From contig JACTAT010000326.1 in the NCBI GenBank assembly GCA_014526335.1, positions 157,066 through 221,065 on the forward strand: a DNA stretch of 64,000 bases, in the 5' to 3' direction. Source of the stretch: Chrysaora quinquecirrha (lineage: Eukaryota; Cnidaria; Scyphozoa; Semaeostomeae; Pelagiidae). The translations under genes and the position numbers were made by a program. This document shows, piece by piece, positions 23,401 through 33,942 of the stretch. Position 1 is the first letter of the stretch. Each line of letters begins with the position of its first letter. The notes below the pieces were generated by a model, which was not told where the DNA came from, did no database searches, and was given only the letters and a program-made list of their open reading frames with translations.

Positions 23401-23720
23401 CAATAGACAGCGGAAACATTGTGACACTAGCATGTTCCCCGCCGTTTATCGTATTGCAATTTTATTGATTTTTCCAAAAAGTGGCATACTGCTGCACAAT
23501 ATTCGAGCCTGGACTGGATGACCGACTTTTCCCATCCTTTCAATTTGGCGGGAAAATTGAGCTCCATTTTGAATACCACTTACACAAAGAACTAGCATTG
23601 TTTATATCTTCAGTGGTTGCTTGGTTCACTCCGTTGTCGTGTCGCTCACTCTTCTCGCACCAACCAACTTCCTTGCTGCTTGGCTGCTACACTGCATTCA
23701 GAACAGAGAGACAGACAGCT

Positions 23721-25525
23721 ATGCATGAAGCACGCATCCCGCGAAGAAAGAATAGAAGTCTTCAAAATTATGAAGCAGAAGAGCAAAAAGCAACATGGGA
23801 GCACGAAGATCTCGCGAAGGTAGGCCTACTCTACTTCCCATCCCACCTTCTTTACTTTTACCAGACGTTGAGATGTGCAGGGCACATGGGGTAAGGTCTA
23901 AGGGAAGGCTGCTGGCTGCAAGCTGTTGCTAAGGCCTACTCTTAGGTGTCAAATAATCGGGGGGTCCAAATAAACGGGGAGGGGGTGGGTGAGAAATTGT
24001 TCAAGCTTTAATGAACGTGGGGGTCCTAATAGGGTCCGGGGGTGGGGAGATTTAATAAACGTAGTTTACTCCTTTCAGAAGTGAAATTTTTCCTTCCAAA
24101 ATTAGTAAACGGGGGGGGGGGGGATTCTAATAAAGTCCAGGGGGTGGTGGAAAAAGCTCAAAATTAATAAACAGAGGGGGGGGGGCGTTTATTTGGCACC
24201 TAAAAGTGCGCTTAATTATACTTATTCTGAGTAATGCAAAACAGGCCATTTGTCTTAAACTTTTGGATGGTGCAAAACTGAACTAGATAGCAAGTAACTG
24301 GGCTGTGGCTTGGGCCGTACCTCAGGCTAAGATCATCAGCCATCTGCCCAACTGTTTTACCAGGTTGGAAAACATGCAAGTTTCAGCCGAAGCGTCAGCG
24401 CGAGCAGATTGGGAAAACAATAGGCTAATTAACATGGCAATAGGTCAAACAATAGGAGAGGTGCGAGCGTCAATGCGAGTGGGAACAAGTTTTCCAACCT
24501 GGCTGTTTTAGCCAACCTTGATGCCCCCGGTCCCTCATATTGTATTGATATAATATACAATATAATAAACTTCTTTAAAGTTTTTGACACTATACAAAAG
24601 TTAAAGAAAAGTAATTTAAACCAACTAGGCCTATTTAGCTAAATGCAGATTATCTAGATATTTCACTATTGATATTTAAATAATAATAATAATTTGCTTC
24701 TAAATGTATAGAAATATTTTGATTATAATTCTATAGAAAATTTCAAAAACTCTGTAATTCCCCGTGATTCTCAAGTGGGGGTAGGGTAGGTAGGACAAGT
24801 TGGTCCACTACAAACTCAATTCGCCATGTACTAGACAAGTTCACTCATCAGGTGATGTGTTAGTTGGGCTGACTTGTCTAGAAAGCTCCCCTGGTTTTGT
24901 TGTTTATCATACATTATGCTGTTTTTCTCTTATACACTATGTCAGCATTCAAAAATTTACCTATTAGGTCACCTTACCTACAACCAGCTACAACCATGCA
25001 TTTGGAAATGTTTATATTTAATTTACTCCTTACATCATTATGTAGAGAGGCTGCTAAAGGGGGAGGGGGTCAGGATCACAAATCAGGAAGATAGAAATGT
25101 TTGCCATTCACGTTTCACATTAAAAAAATGCAGTGTTTCACGTTTCCTGATAAGCAAATATGGTCAATCACAATTCACGAAGATCCTTTGACACCCTCTA
25201 TCCACCTTTCCCAATGAAAAATATGGCCAATCACATTTAGAAAACCCTTTACCATCCTCTGTAGACTATCATCAATCCAGTGTGTTACTTTATTAGGTAC
25301 CCATTATATAACCTATAGACTACTCTATACATCTTCACTGTCCAACTAGATGCAAAGACAAATGGAAATGTACCATGCCTAGAAATTAACATCTATAGCT
25401 TTTGTTCTACCTAGGTGAAAGTATTGGTGTTCAGGGGACATGAAAAAGGATTAAACTCTGTTTGTTTTATGGACAATGACAAGAAAATTCTCAGTGCAGC
25501 AGATGATTGTACATTGCGAATATGG
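23721..25525 (+). CDS. WD40-repeat protein, 5' exons only
   Basis: Two exons in phase: 23721-23819 (33 codons, MHEARIPRRK to HEDLAK) and 25415-25525 (37 codons). The second encodes one WD40 repeat: VFRGHEKGLNSVCF carries the GH pair, and DDCTLRIW is the closing strand with the conserved Asp and the Trp. The joined start (DLAKVKVLVFRGHEKGL) resembles the N-terminal region of WDR88-type proteins, a seven-blade propeller, but the similarity is too short for a firm name. The remaining blades are not found before RPS6. They could lie in the 500 N gap, or the gene could be cut by the DDE element that follows. The frame is open upstream of the ATG for another 80 codons, so the start is uncertain. 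Confidence 0.6.
23940..24212. mobile_element. G-rich TIR element
   Basis: Termini TTAGGTGTCAAATAATCGG and the inverse of CGTTTATTTGGCACCTAA. The interior repeats AATAAACGGGGG-type units with G runs of 8 to 12, giving strong G-quadruplex potential. It lies in intron 1 of the WD40 gene. Confidence 0.75.
24787..24895. repeat. Interspersed repeat related to 63200-63445
   Basis: Shares GGGCTGACTTGTC and ACAAGTTGGTCCAC-type motifs, in direct and inverted form, with the region near 63360-63440. Confidence 0.45.
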
Positions 25526-25529
25526 GTAA

Positions 25530-26500
25530 ATTTCTGTAAAATAATGTCTTCTTAGTTTTTCTAATTTCTTTTACATTATCAAATCTTTCAATGTGAGGGT
25601 GCAGTGATGTAAATAAAGGAGACAGGGGCAGTCAACTCTCACCAATTTTTCACTTAGCCATTTTCCAGAAAGTTGTTCCATGTCAGCATTTTTCCAACAG
25701 AACAATATTTGGTTTTTAATCAAGGAACAATTCTTGGCACACATTTTCTATTTCTGAATTGAATATTGTAGAAGAACTTCATTTTCTTAAAAAAAAATTG
25801 GGAAAAAAGTGAAAGGAAAAAATTCTACCAAAGTTGCAAACAGCGTTCGTAAAAAGTCAGTGTTGTGAGGTGTCCAATACCTTCCAATACCTTTGTTCTA
25901 CGAAAGAGATGAAAATGTCTAAAAATTTAACCATGGGTAACTGGTAACTGGTTTCCTCCAGGTACATGCCTTAATGGATACAACCCATTAATAGAAAATT
26001 TCAGGTGTTGCCAATCAACTTGAAATTCCAATCTATGCCACTAGAAGGGTCAAGAATTTTGAGTTTTAACTCCCTTTGGGTTTCATAAACAAAGCTGGGG
26101 TAACAGCTATGATCCATGTATTAGTGTACAAGCTTTACACACACTTTTGTGAGTAAAATGATAAGATTTCATATTTCATCTTCACAAAAATATGCTATAA
26201 TGAATTTCATTGTTAATAAAGCATGTGCACAAGCTTTTTGCACATTTCACGCAATTGAGGATGTTCTGTTGCTTGGATAAGTTACAGCAAGGGTTTATTG
26301 ATACAACTATTGGTTAGTTCTGGCCGAGGATTTGAAAAAATGATTGATTTAGACTGACAAAATTGTTAAAAACATTGTCTATAGCGAGTTGTGCTTTTTT
26401 GAAGTACACATTTGACTGTTCTTTGTGTTAACTAAAAAAGTATTGTTTCAAAAGTTTTGCTTCTTCCTGGTGCTAGGTGGGAGTAATCGCCCAAAGCAGC
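25530..26500. other. No gene seen
   Basis: AT-rich sequence after the last visible WD40 exon. I looked for further GH...WD blocks and saw none. Confidence 0.45.
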
Positions 26501-26506
26501 GTGCTT

Positions 26507-27253
26507 CAGGCATATTTTGCAGTTACAGAGAAAGGATGGATGGAAACTGACGTGTTTTTTGGCTAGTTGGTGAATAGATTCATCAAGCAGGTGCCACCAG
26601 TACGTCCGATCGTGTTGCTGTTCGATGGACACGAAGCCCACATTTTCCTGTACGTCAGCAAATTTTGTCAGAGAAATGGCATTCTTCTCTTCTGCCTTCC
26701 TCCACATTGCTCTCACATTCTCCAGCCTCTAGATGTTGGCTTTTTCAGCTCCCTCAAATCGGAATGGAGAAATTCCTGCAAGCGTTTCGTGGAAGATAAT
26801 CCTGGAGTGACAGTGAATAAAATGAACTTCGCTAGAGTCTTTAAAGATGCCTGGGGTGATGCTGTTTCATCTGAAAAGATCGTCAAGTCTTTTGAAAAGC
26901 CTGTTATTTGGCCGCTTAATCCTTCAAAAATAAATAAAGACCAATTCGCACCATCAACAATCTACAAGGACATGGAGTCAGCGGTAGACCAACAACGTGC
27001 TTCCGAAAATTAAAAAAATCAGCCTCGGCGAGAAACACCCGTGGTAGCGTCAAAGCAAACGATAGAGAACAACCTCACCCAAGACCAACTTGCCCTATAC
27101 AGGAGAAGACTTGAAGAAGGCTACGATTTAGGAACACAAGACCCAGTTTTTCAAGAATGGGAAGAAGCTGTTGTTGCAGGCGACCAAACACTGAACAACC
27201 CTGCACCTTCAACGAGCCGGAGTAATAGCGAAGGAGCAAGAAGACAACTAGCA
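26507..27253 (+). pseudogene. pogo/Tigger-type DDE transposase, broken
   Basis: Contains the second and third catalytic blocks of a DDE-superfamily endonuclease: IVLLFDGHEAHI with its Asp, then LPPHCSHILQPLDVGFFSSL with its Asp. The N-terminal DNA-binding region and first Asp are absent. A TAG at 26564-26566 sits where the family usually has Trp (DVFFG-stop-LVNRF). A stop at 27011 is followed, after a frameshift, by LALYRRRLEEGYDL, the usual C-terminal coiled segment. The copy then runs into the assembly gap. It is dead by at least one nonsense and one frameshift change. Confidence 0.82.
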
Positions 27254-27753
27254 NNNNNNNNNNNNNNNNNNNNNNNNNNNNNNNNNNNNNNNNNNNNNNN
27301 NNNNNNNNNNNNNNNNNNNNNNNNNNNNNNNNNNNNNNNNNNNNNNNNNNNNNNNNNNNNNNNNNNNNNNNNNNNNNNNNNNNNNNNNNNNNNNNNNNNN
27401 NNNNNNNNNNNNNNNNNNNNNNNNNNNNNNNNNNNNNNNNNNNNNNNNNNNNNNNNNNNNNNNNNNNNNNNNNNNNNNNNNNNNNNNNNNNNNNNNNNNN
27501 NNNNNNNNNNNNNNNNNNNNNNNNNNNNNNNNNNNNNNNNNNNNNNNNNNNNNNNNNNNNNNNNNNNNNNNNNNNNNNNNNNNNNNNNNNNNNNNNNNNN
27601 NNNNNNNNNNNNNNNNNNNNNNNNNNNNNNNNNNNNNNNNNNNNNNNNNNNNNNNNNNNNNNNNNNNNNNNNNNNNNNNNNNNNNNNNNNNNNNNNNNNN
27701 NNNNNNNNNNNNNNNNNNNNNNNNNNNNNNNNNNNNNNNNNNNNNNNNNNNNN
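27254..27753. other. Assembly gap (500 N)
   Basis: Run of exactly 500 undetermined bases, probably a nominal gap size. The missing WD40 exons and the end of the DDE element may be here. Confidence 0.95.
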
Positions 27754-28840
27754 ATAAATTAGTAAGCTCTGCTGTGGTTGGTGGATCTTAATGTGACTTG
27801 GACTGGTTCTGTGGCTCTCTCGTTGTTCACTCTGCTAGATCACGCTGAGCAGGAACATCAGTACAAATTTGATGGACCCCAACATACGCAACATACTTCC
27901 CTTACTCTGACTACCGACTTGCCACATGACCAAGTCACCACACTTTTCTGGTCAAGTTGCCACTGTGTTCTGGTCAACTCGCCACTCCCTGGTAGTCAAC
28001 TTGACTCCTTTCGAAATTCAAATTTTTAAAAATTCAGTTAGTGTTTCTTCGCGAAATTCTTGTAAATGCTTTCTAGAAGGCTTTTCAGCAAATTATGCAC
28101 AGATATTAGGGATGCTGGCCCAAACAAACCCATGTTTATCACATTGATAGAGTCTGCTTGTTCAGTAAAGTGTGGCAAGTCGTCTTTTGAAGAGATGAGT
28201 TTCCCATATTTGCGGCACAGCAACTTGACTGTGGCAAGTTGGCAGTGTTGCGAATCGAGACCTCAAGGTCATTGACACCCACCCCCCCCTTGCCTATACT
28301 AATGCTGGATGACCTTAACCCTGTCAACTATAAACCCTAACCCTGACCTGACCTTTTACCTTGGGACCCATTTCAGCATTTTATAAACTTATTGCCACAA
28401 TTTAACCAAAGTCAGTTTTAAATCTAAGCAATGGTGTCTGAAGGATTAGGAGAGGGCAGCTAGGGGGGGCAATGTTTTTGTCCTGGCAGCAAAAAACACT
28501 AACTTCAAGGGCGCCAGTTTTATTCTCGGTGAAGATGGCTCCAGCTGTCCCTGTAAGTGCAAAAAGTAATTCATGCAGCATCTTTGATTACATGTTCTAC
28601 AGAACTTCTTTGCCAATTTCGGCTAAAAACATCCAGCGCGGGAAAACAATCTTCCACTCCAAAAAACTTCTCTTGCTTGGGTTTTCTTTTAGGCCTATTC
28701 TGAGATTTTGTGCCTCTGCGTAGGCGAGACTAGAGCCTAGTCCTCTTTGGAAGCTGAAAGCGCGGACAGAGAACAGGGAGATCTCTTTTGAATGTTATGT
28801 CGGGCATCTAAGTACTGAGCATCCTCAAGTAAGGCTGCAA
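27754..28840. other. No gene seen; region upstream of RPS6
   Basis: Contains inverted and direct copies of GTGGCAAGT/ACTTGCCAC-type motifs at 27915-28250, suggesting a decayed element. Pyrimidine-rich stretches near 28665-28750 could include a 5'TOP start site for RPS6 but I cannot fix one. Confidence 0.4.
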
Positions 28841-28842
28841 AC

Positions 28843-31800
28843 ATGAAGGTAAAACATAAAATTCATCAACACCATCACGCTCATACTCCTTGATTATTAA
28901 TTTTTAAATATATATCTTAAATTATACGTCTTTAATTCGTAAAATCACTGAAGGATCTCAATGATATCCGCGGGTTCTGTGCATGATAAATTTAGGCCAT
29001 TGCACTCGAAATCGAGTAATTTCACGTGAGTTTTTGAAATAATGTACTGTAATTCACTCAGCAAGAAAAATAGCTTTAAATTAAGTTGCAAAATCGAAAA
29101 ATTGCTTGTGGGTCACGTATTTCCTGCATTTTAGCTCTGGCAAATTGAGTTCCTCTCTCACAAAACAGGCAAAGAAAGCACTAATGCTAAAGAATTCTTC
29201 TTGAAATGTTTTAACATTGAGAAAATGTCATTGAAATGAAAAGCTTTTATTTTTGTAGCTGAACATTGCATATCCAGCTAATGGATCCCAAAAACTCTTC
29301 GAAATTGAAGATGAAATCAAACTGTAAGTTGATTCACAGAGAAGATGTCTATGTCAAATTGGTTTTTCTTTATTCACGACTGAATTTAGCTTATTTTATA
29401 CTGTGCCTTAACTTGACTGTCAAAAAATTTTATTTCTAGGAGAAACTTCTATGACAAGCGCATGGCCCAAGAAGTCAGCGCAGAATGCCTTGGGGATGAA
29501 TGGAAGGTATTACATGATTCCTTTATGTAGTTAAGCCTGGTTTCCATAAAATTGAAGAGGGTCGGCAACCGTCTGTGTTGCTTTCCAGACTCAATAAACA
29601 TGCTCTCACAATCATTACAATGTTCGGCAATCGTAAGTCGTAAGCATCGCAAGAGTTGAAATGACTTTCAACTTTCCTGATCATTATGATTGCCTTGTTG
29701 AAATGCAACCATGTGAATCTGATTATCCAATTGATTGACAGCTGCTATTGTTCTTGTTTGAAAATCTGCATCATGAAATGAATGCTGAATGGCAACATGA
29801 TTGCAGACAGTCACCAATGTATGGAAATATTGAAATGAAATCGTAGATGGAAGATGGAAGAAGGGATCCCCTTTTGCAGCACAGAAACGTGTACCTTTGA
29901 AATTTCAGCAGGTGGACGTAGCAGTCAATTTCTGCTATATGCTATCTGTATTGAGATTGAATTATAAAATCTGTAAAAAGAAACTGGGAATTAAAGGACA
30001 TTTCGTAGGAGCATAGCAGTCATACAACGATAACAATGTTCACTTAAATAGCAAGGAAAATTAAATTGAAACAGTATACTAATATATGTTTTTGCAGATG
30101 ATACATCGCTTTTCACCGTTGTCCGTGACCCCATATCCGCCGCGAATGATTTAAACCATGATTTGAATCTCATTAGACAATGGGCTAATAAATGGAAAAT
30201 GTCTTTCAATCCAGACCCAACCAAACAAGCAGTCAAAATAACATTTTCGAGGAAAAAGAAACCTCTTGACCATCCACCCATCCTATTCAATGATACCCCA
30301 GTTTTAAAAGTTGAAGAGCACAAACACCTAGGTCTTGTACTTGATTCTAAGTTAGCTTTCAATGGTCATATCAAGTCAGCTATCTCTAAATCCAGACGAG
30401 GAATAGGAATGATTAAATACCTTCAAGTATCTACCTCGACACACCCTAAACGAACTTTATAAACTATACGTAAGACCGCATCTAGACTACGGCGATGTTA
30501 TCTATCACATACCAGCCACGGCGTATATATAGTGAAAGTCTGAAACTAAATCATCTGATGGAAAAATTGAATCCGTTCAATATTCTGCTGCATTAGCGGT
30601 AACTGGCGCATGGAAAGGCACTTTCGAGAGAAACTTTATACCAAGCTTGGGTGGGAATCGCTCAACCTGAGACGTTGGAGCAGGCGTCTTGTTTTATTTT
30701 TCAAGTTTGTCAACAACCTAACACCTGAATATACAAGGCAGCCTATTCCACCTCTTCCACAATCCAACTATCGCCTCCGTAAACCATCTATAATTGGGCA
30801 ACACGACAAGAACAATGAGTTTTGGTGCAAGCTTCTACCCAAACTGTCTCGGATATAAGACAATCGCCGTCTGTGGCCCTATTTGAAAAGAAACTATTTC
30901 CCTCATCCGCTCCCTACCCAACCCTGTCTACAGCATTCACGACCCGAAAGGCTTGGCAATTCTAACACAACTTCGCGTGGGTCTAAGTAAGCTAAATCTG
31001 AGCTTAAAAATCAAATCAAATTTAAGCACATTTTTAAAGACACAGTAAATCCAATGTGCCCGATTACCGATGGAGTTGAGGACACGGAACACTTCTTACT
31101 GCTCTGCCATAGCTAATGATATACAAAGACTGGATCTTCTTGAAACCGTTAGCAATATTATACAACCTCAAGGCTTATCAAATCTTCCTAACGAAGTGAT
31201 TCTCAAAATCCTTCTCTATGGCAATGAAAGGTTACCAGTTAAGTCCAATCCCATGATCCTTGAGGCTACTTCGAAGTATATATTTGCAATCAAACGATTT
31301 GACTGAACCTATGCCATACTTATCATAAATGTTCTCTTTGTCCTTAATGTGTAGTTTCTTGTAAGTATATTTTCTTGTATTTGTATTAGTATTATTAATA
31401 TCTGTAATAGGTGCAGGGTTGCAATGTATTTTCATGCTCCTTGCACCTACGTCCTGTATTTCTTTTATTGTCCGTGAGTAAATTGTAAATTTTTGGCTGA
31501 ATTGATATAAAAATTGACTGACAGAGTTGTGCCAAGAAGACTTGGACCTAAAAGGGCTGGTGAGTGGTGTTGCAATTACTGCCTACAATGCCAGATTCTA
31601 GATTGTTCTTGTGACTATGTTGAATTTGGTGTGATAATGTTCACTCCTGTGCTCTAAAGGCCTGGCTAAACTAGGAGACATGCTGCACATGACACTGTCA
31701 CATGTGACATATCCCCTTGATGTCTCCTAGTTTAGCCACCTCGGAAACTTTGTAGTGTGTGACAAAATTTTGTAGTGAGAGACCCGCAAATGTTTCTGAG

Positions 31801-32867
31801 AGACAACCAAAATAATTCTTGTCTTCGTGGGGGGCATGTTGCTTTCTTGTTGCTCGCACGTTTTCCCACCATGAGAGACATGCTGAATGCAACTTTGCAT
31901 GCAACATGTCACCTGGTTTAGCCATAGCTTAAGCTTGCATTCTTTTGAGACTTTTCTCTGCCTCTTGTTTTTTCTTGAAACCTTCAAGAGATCAAACGCC
32001 CATTCTTTTGGACAACTCTGGAGAAAATGGGAGACTATGGAGGCTCCAAACTATACGATTTTGCAGACTTTGCAGAGATTCTCACGCTCAAATCAACTAC
32101 TCTCAAGTCTTCCGTTTTCGAGAAAGTGCATTTTTGGCATCTGGATTTGGAAGCCTCCAAAGTCTACTTTCTTCAGAACTCAGGCTCAGGGGTAATTGGT
32201 ATTATGCTGATTTGGACCTGCAGATTGTGCCCCTTGATATTTTTGATTAAGTTACCTAGGAACTTATTTTCAAACAGTGGAGTAGACTCTAGGCTTCAGG
32301 AGGTGTCGTATCAAGATTCAAACCCACAACCTTACTATTAAGAGACAAATACCTTGACCGATTTGCTACGTGGCTTTGCAATTTTCTTTGAAAAGATTTA
32401 CTGAGCATTCAACAAATTAGAATCTCTTCTGACAACAGAATCCAAAAAGACCTACAATAAAATAATCGCAGTTGACAAAGCTCATTTTCGTTATCTGTAC
32501 ATACTTAAATTGCTTTTATCTTAATTTTTGAACAGGCAAGATCCGAAAGCTCTTCAACTTGAGCAAACAAGATGATGTCAGACAGTATGTGATCAGAAGA
32601 CCCATCGAACCAAAAGAAGGCAAGCCAGAGCCAAAAAAACCAAAAACTAAAGCACCGAAAATCCAGCGTTTGGTTACACCTCAAAGACTTCAAAGAAAGA
32701 GACATGAGCTGTCATTGAAGAAAGCCCGGGCTGCAAAGGGACGACATGAGGCAGCAGAATACGCCAAATTGCTTGCCAAGAGAGCTAAAGAAGCCAAGGA
32801 GAAGAGGCATGAAATGCACATGAAGAGACGAAGAATATCAAGTATCAGAGAATCAAAATCTCATTGA
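28843..32867 (+). CDS. RPS6: Ribosomal protein S6 (eS6), central exon missing
   Basis: Exons: 28843-28848 (ATG AAG only), 29259-29323, 29440-29506, 31525-31559 and 32536-32867 ending in TGA. Recognisable blocks are [66 protein letters not shown] and [19 protein letters not shown], then a basic C-terminal helix and [13 protein letters not shown], the Ser-rich tail phosphorylated by S6 kinases in other animals. eS6 is a 40S subunit protein. About 80 residues that should lie between residues 46 and 127 are not encoded anywhere between 29507 and 31524; a LINE remnant occupies that interval. Flanking phases require a missing block of 3n+2 bases. Either the assembly lost the exon or this copy is disrupted. 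Introns rule out a processed pseudogene. Confidence 0.9.
29531..29880. mobile_element. Decayed TIR element (AGCCTGGTT ends), copy 2
   Basis: Begins TAAGCCTGGTTTCCATAAAAT and contains GTCGGCAACCG and AGATGGAAGAAGGGATC, all shared with 17255-17432. The right terminus is not clear. Confidence 0.5.
30095..31312 (+). pseudogene. LINE reverse transcriptase remnant inside RPS6
   Basis: [12 protein letters not shown] follows the position of the YADD motif. Next come [20 protein letters not shown] and [17 protein letters not shown], typical of LINE thumb regions, then frame-shifted pieces ([17 protein letters not shown]) and a C-terminal piece ([17 protein letters not shown]) with the Cys-His pattern of such proteins. 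Several stops and frameshifts make it non-functional. It replaces or interrupts the interval in which the central RPS6 exon should be. Confidence 0.85.
31658..31926. mobile_element. TIR element (CTGGCTAAACTAGGAGACATG)
   Basis: GGCTAAACTAGGAGACATG at the left returns inverted at 31719-31737 and again, degenerate, at 31903-31923. A relative is at 39320-39498. It lies in the RPS6 intron before the last exon. Confidence 0.65.
32270..32365 (-). repeat. tRNA-like SINE fragment
   Basis: On the minus strand TAGCAAATCGGTCAAGG resembles box A and GGTTTGAATCT resembles box B, about 35 bases apart. Weak, and no tRNA fold is claimed. Confidence 0.35.
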
Positions 32868-32880
32868 ATTTAAATGATAT

Positions 32881-32886
32881 AATAAA
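32881..32886 (+). promoter_or_regulatory. RPS6 polyadenylation signal
   Basis: AATAAA 14 bases after the RPS6 stop codon. Confidence 0.6.
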
Positions 32887-33259
32887 AAAGGTGTTTGCAT
32901 TCAAAATGGAGTGTTTTCTTAGATTATTCCTGCTTTCTTTTCAATCAGAGATGGCGAAGGAAATACGCGCAGCGATTAAGTGATTTTGTACTTTTGAAAG
33001 TGCAGTGCTAAGGAAAAAGAGGGTTTTCTTTTGGCTTGCAAACAACAGTGTATTCGTTTCTGCGCTCAGCCAGACAATTAATAACCTCTCGCTTTGATCA
33101 TTGGCTGCAACTTTGATGAAAGCGTTATTCGCCCACTAGCACTAAATGAAGCGCGATTTTCTTCGCTAAAACCCTAAAAACGTTCACCATACCAAGCGCT
33201 TTCTTTTCTAAGACGCTGGCCTGGCAATGAAACTAAACAGTGTTCGTGTTGGTCAAACT

Positions 33260-33500
33260 TTATAAAGATTTGCTTTACAGATAATGTTTGTCTGTTTGGC
33301 GATGTTCTAAAACATTTCTTAACAAGGAAGGAACATTAGCCACTTAGCTAAAACATGAAGAAACATTTTCTGTTTTTCACTAGCAAAACGTTTGACGAGC
33401 ACTGAGCAGGGCAATGTTTCTCCACCCGGTGAAAACGATCAAACATTTGAGATTTGCTTCATGTTTGCTGACAAACATTCAATCGTTTGGTTTAGCAACT
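33260..33500. mobile_element. MITE family C (CAAACATT), partial
   Basis: Rich in direct and inverted CAAACATTTGAGATTTGCTT and TCAATCGTTTGG motifs shared with 39949-40261, 42650-43022 and 57236-57540. Confidence 0.55.
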
Positions 33501-33942
33501 CAAGCACTCAAGCGAAATGCTGCCGAGGTAGCAAAACTAAACCCAAGGTATAGGTTAAAGAGATGCCCTCACCCATTGATACGAAGTCAGCTGGTGATGT
33601 TATGACAACGGGAATAATCATCATCATCTTCCACAACTTGATGACGTAACGAGAATGACTCTTCTTACCATGGCAATGGGAATAATGTGCCTTGAAGCAT
33701 ATTTCGAACTTTTCCACACAAGAGCTCTGCAAAATGAACAAATACCCTCAACAATTGTACAAGGATAGTTAGAATTCTTTAGATATGACCTAAAACACCA
33801 CGTTCTTATCAAAACACGTTTGATGACGTAGATGGGGGGATCATTCCCTCCCTCGCCCATTCTCTCTCTAATTAAAATCACGTGACAATGTAAACCTTCT
33901 TGAAGCGAATCCAGCGCATCTTTGCACAATTTGCATTTCGAA

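Noticed and set aside
27041..27757. A 238-codon open frame crossing the gap
   Set aside because: Most of it is undetermined bases; only the first 70 codons are real and belong to the broken DDE transposase.
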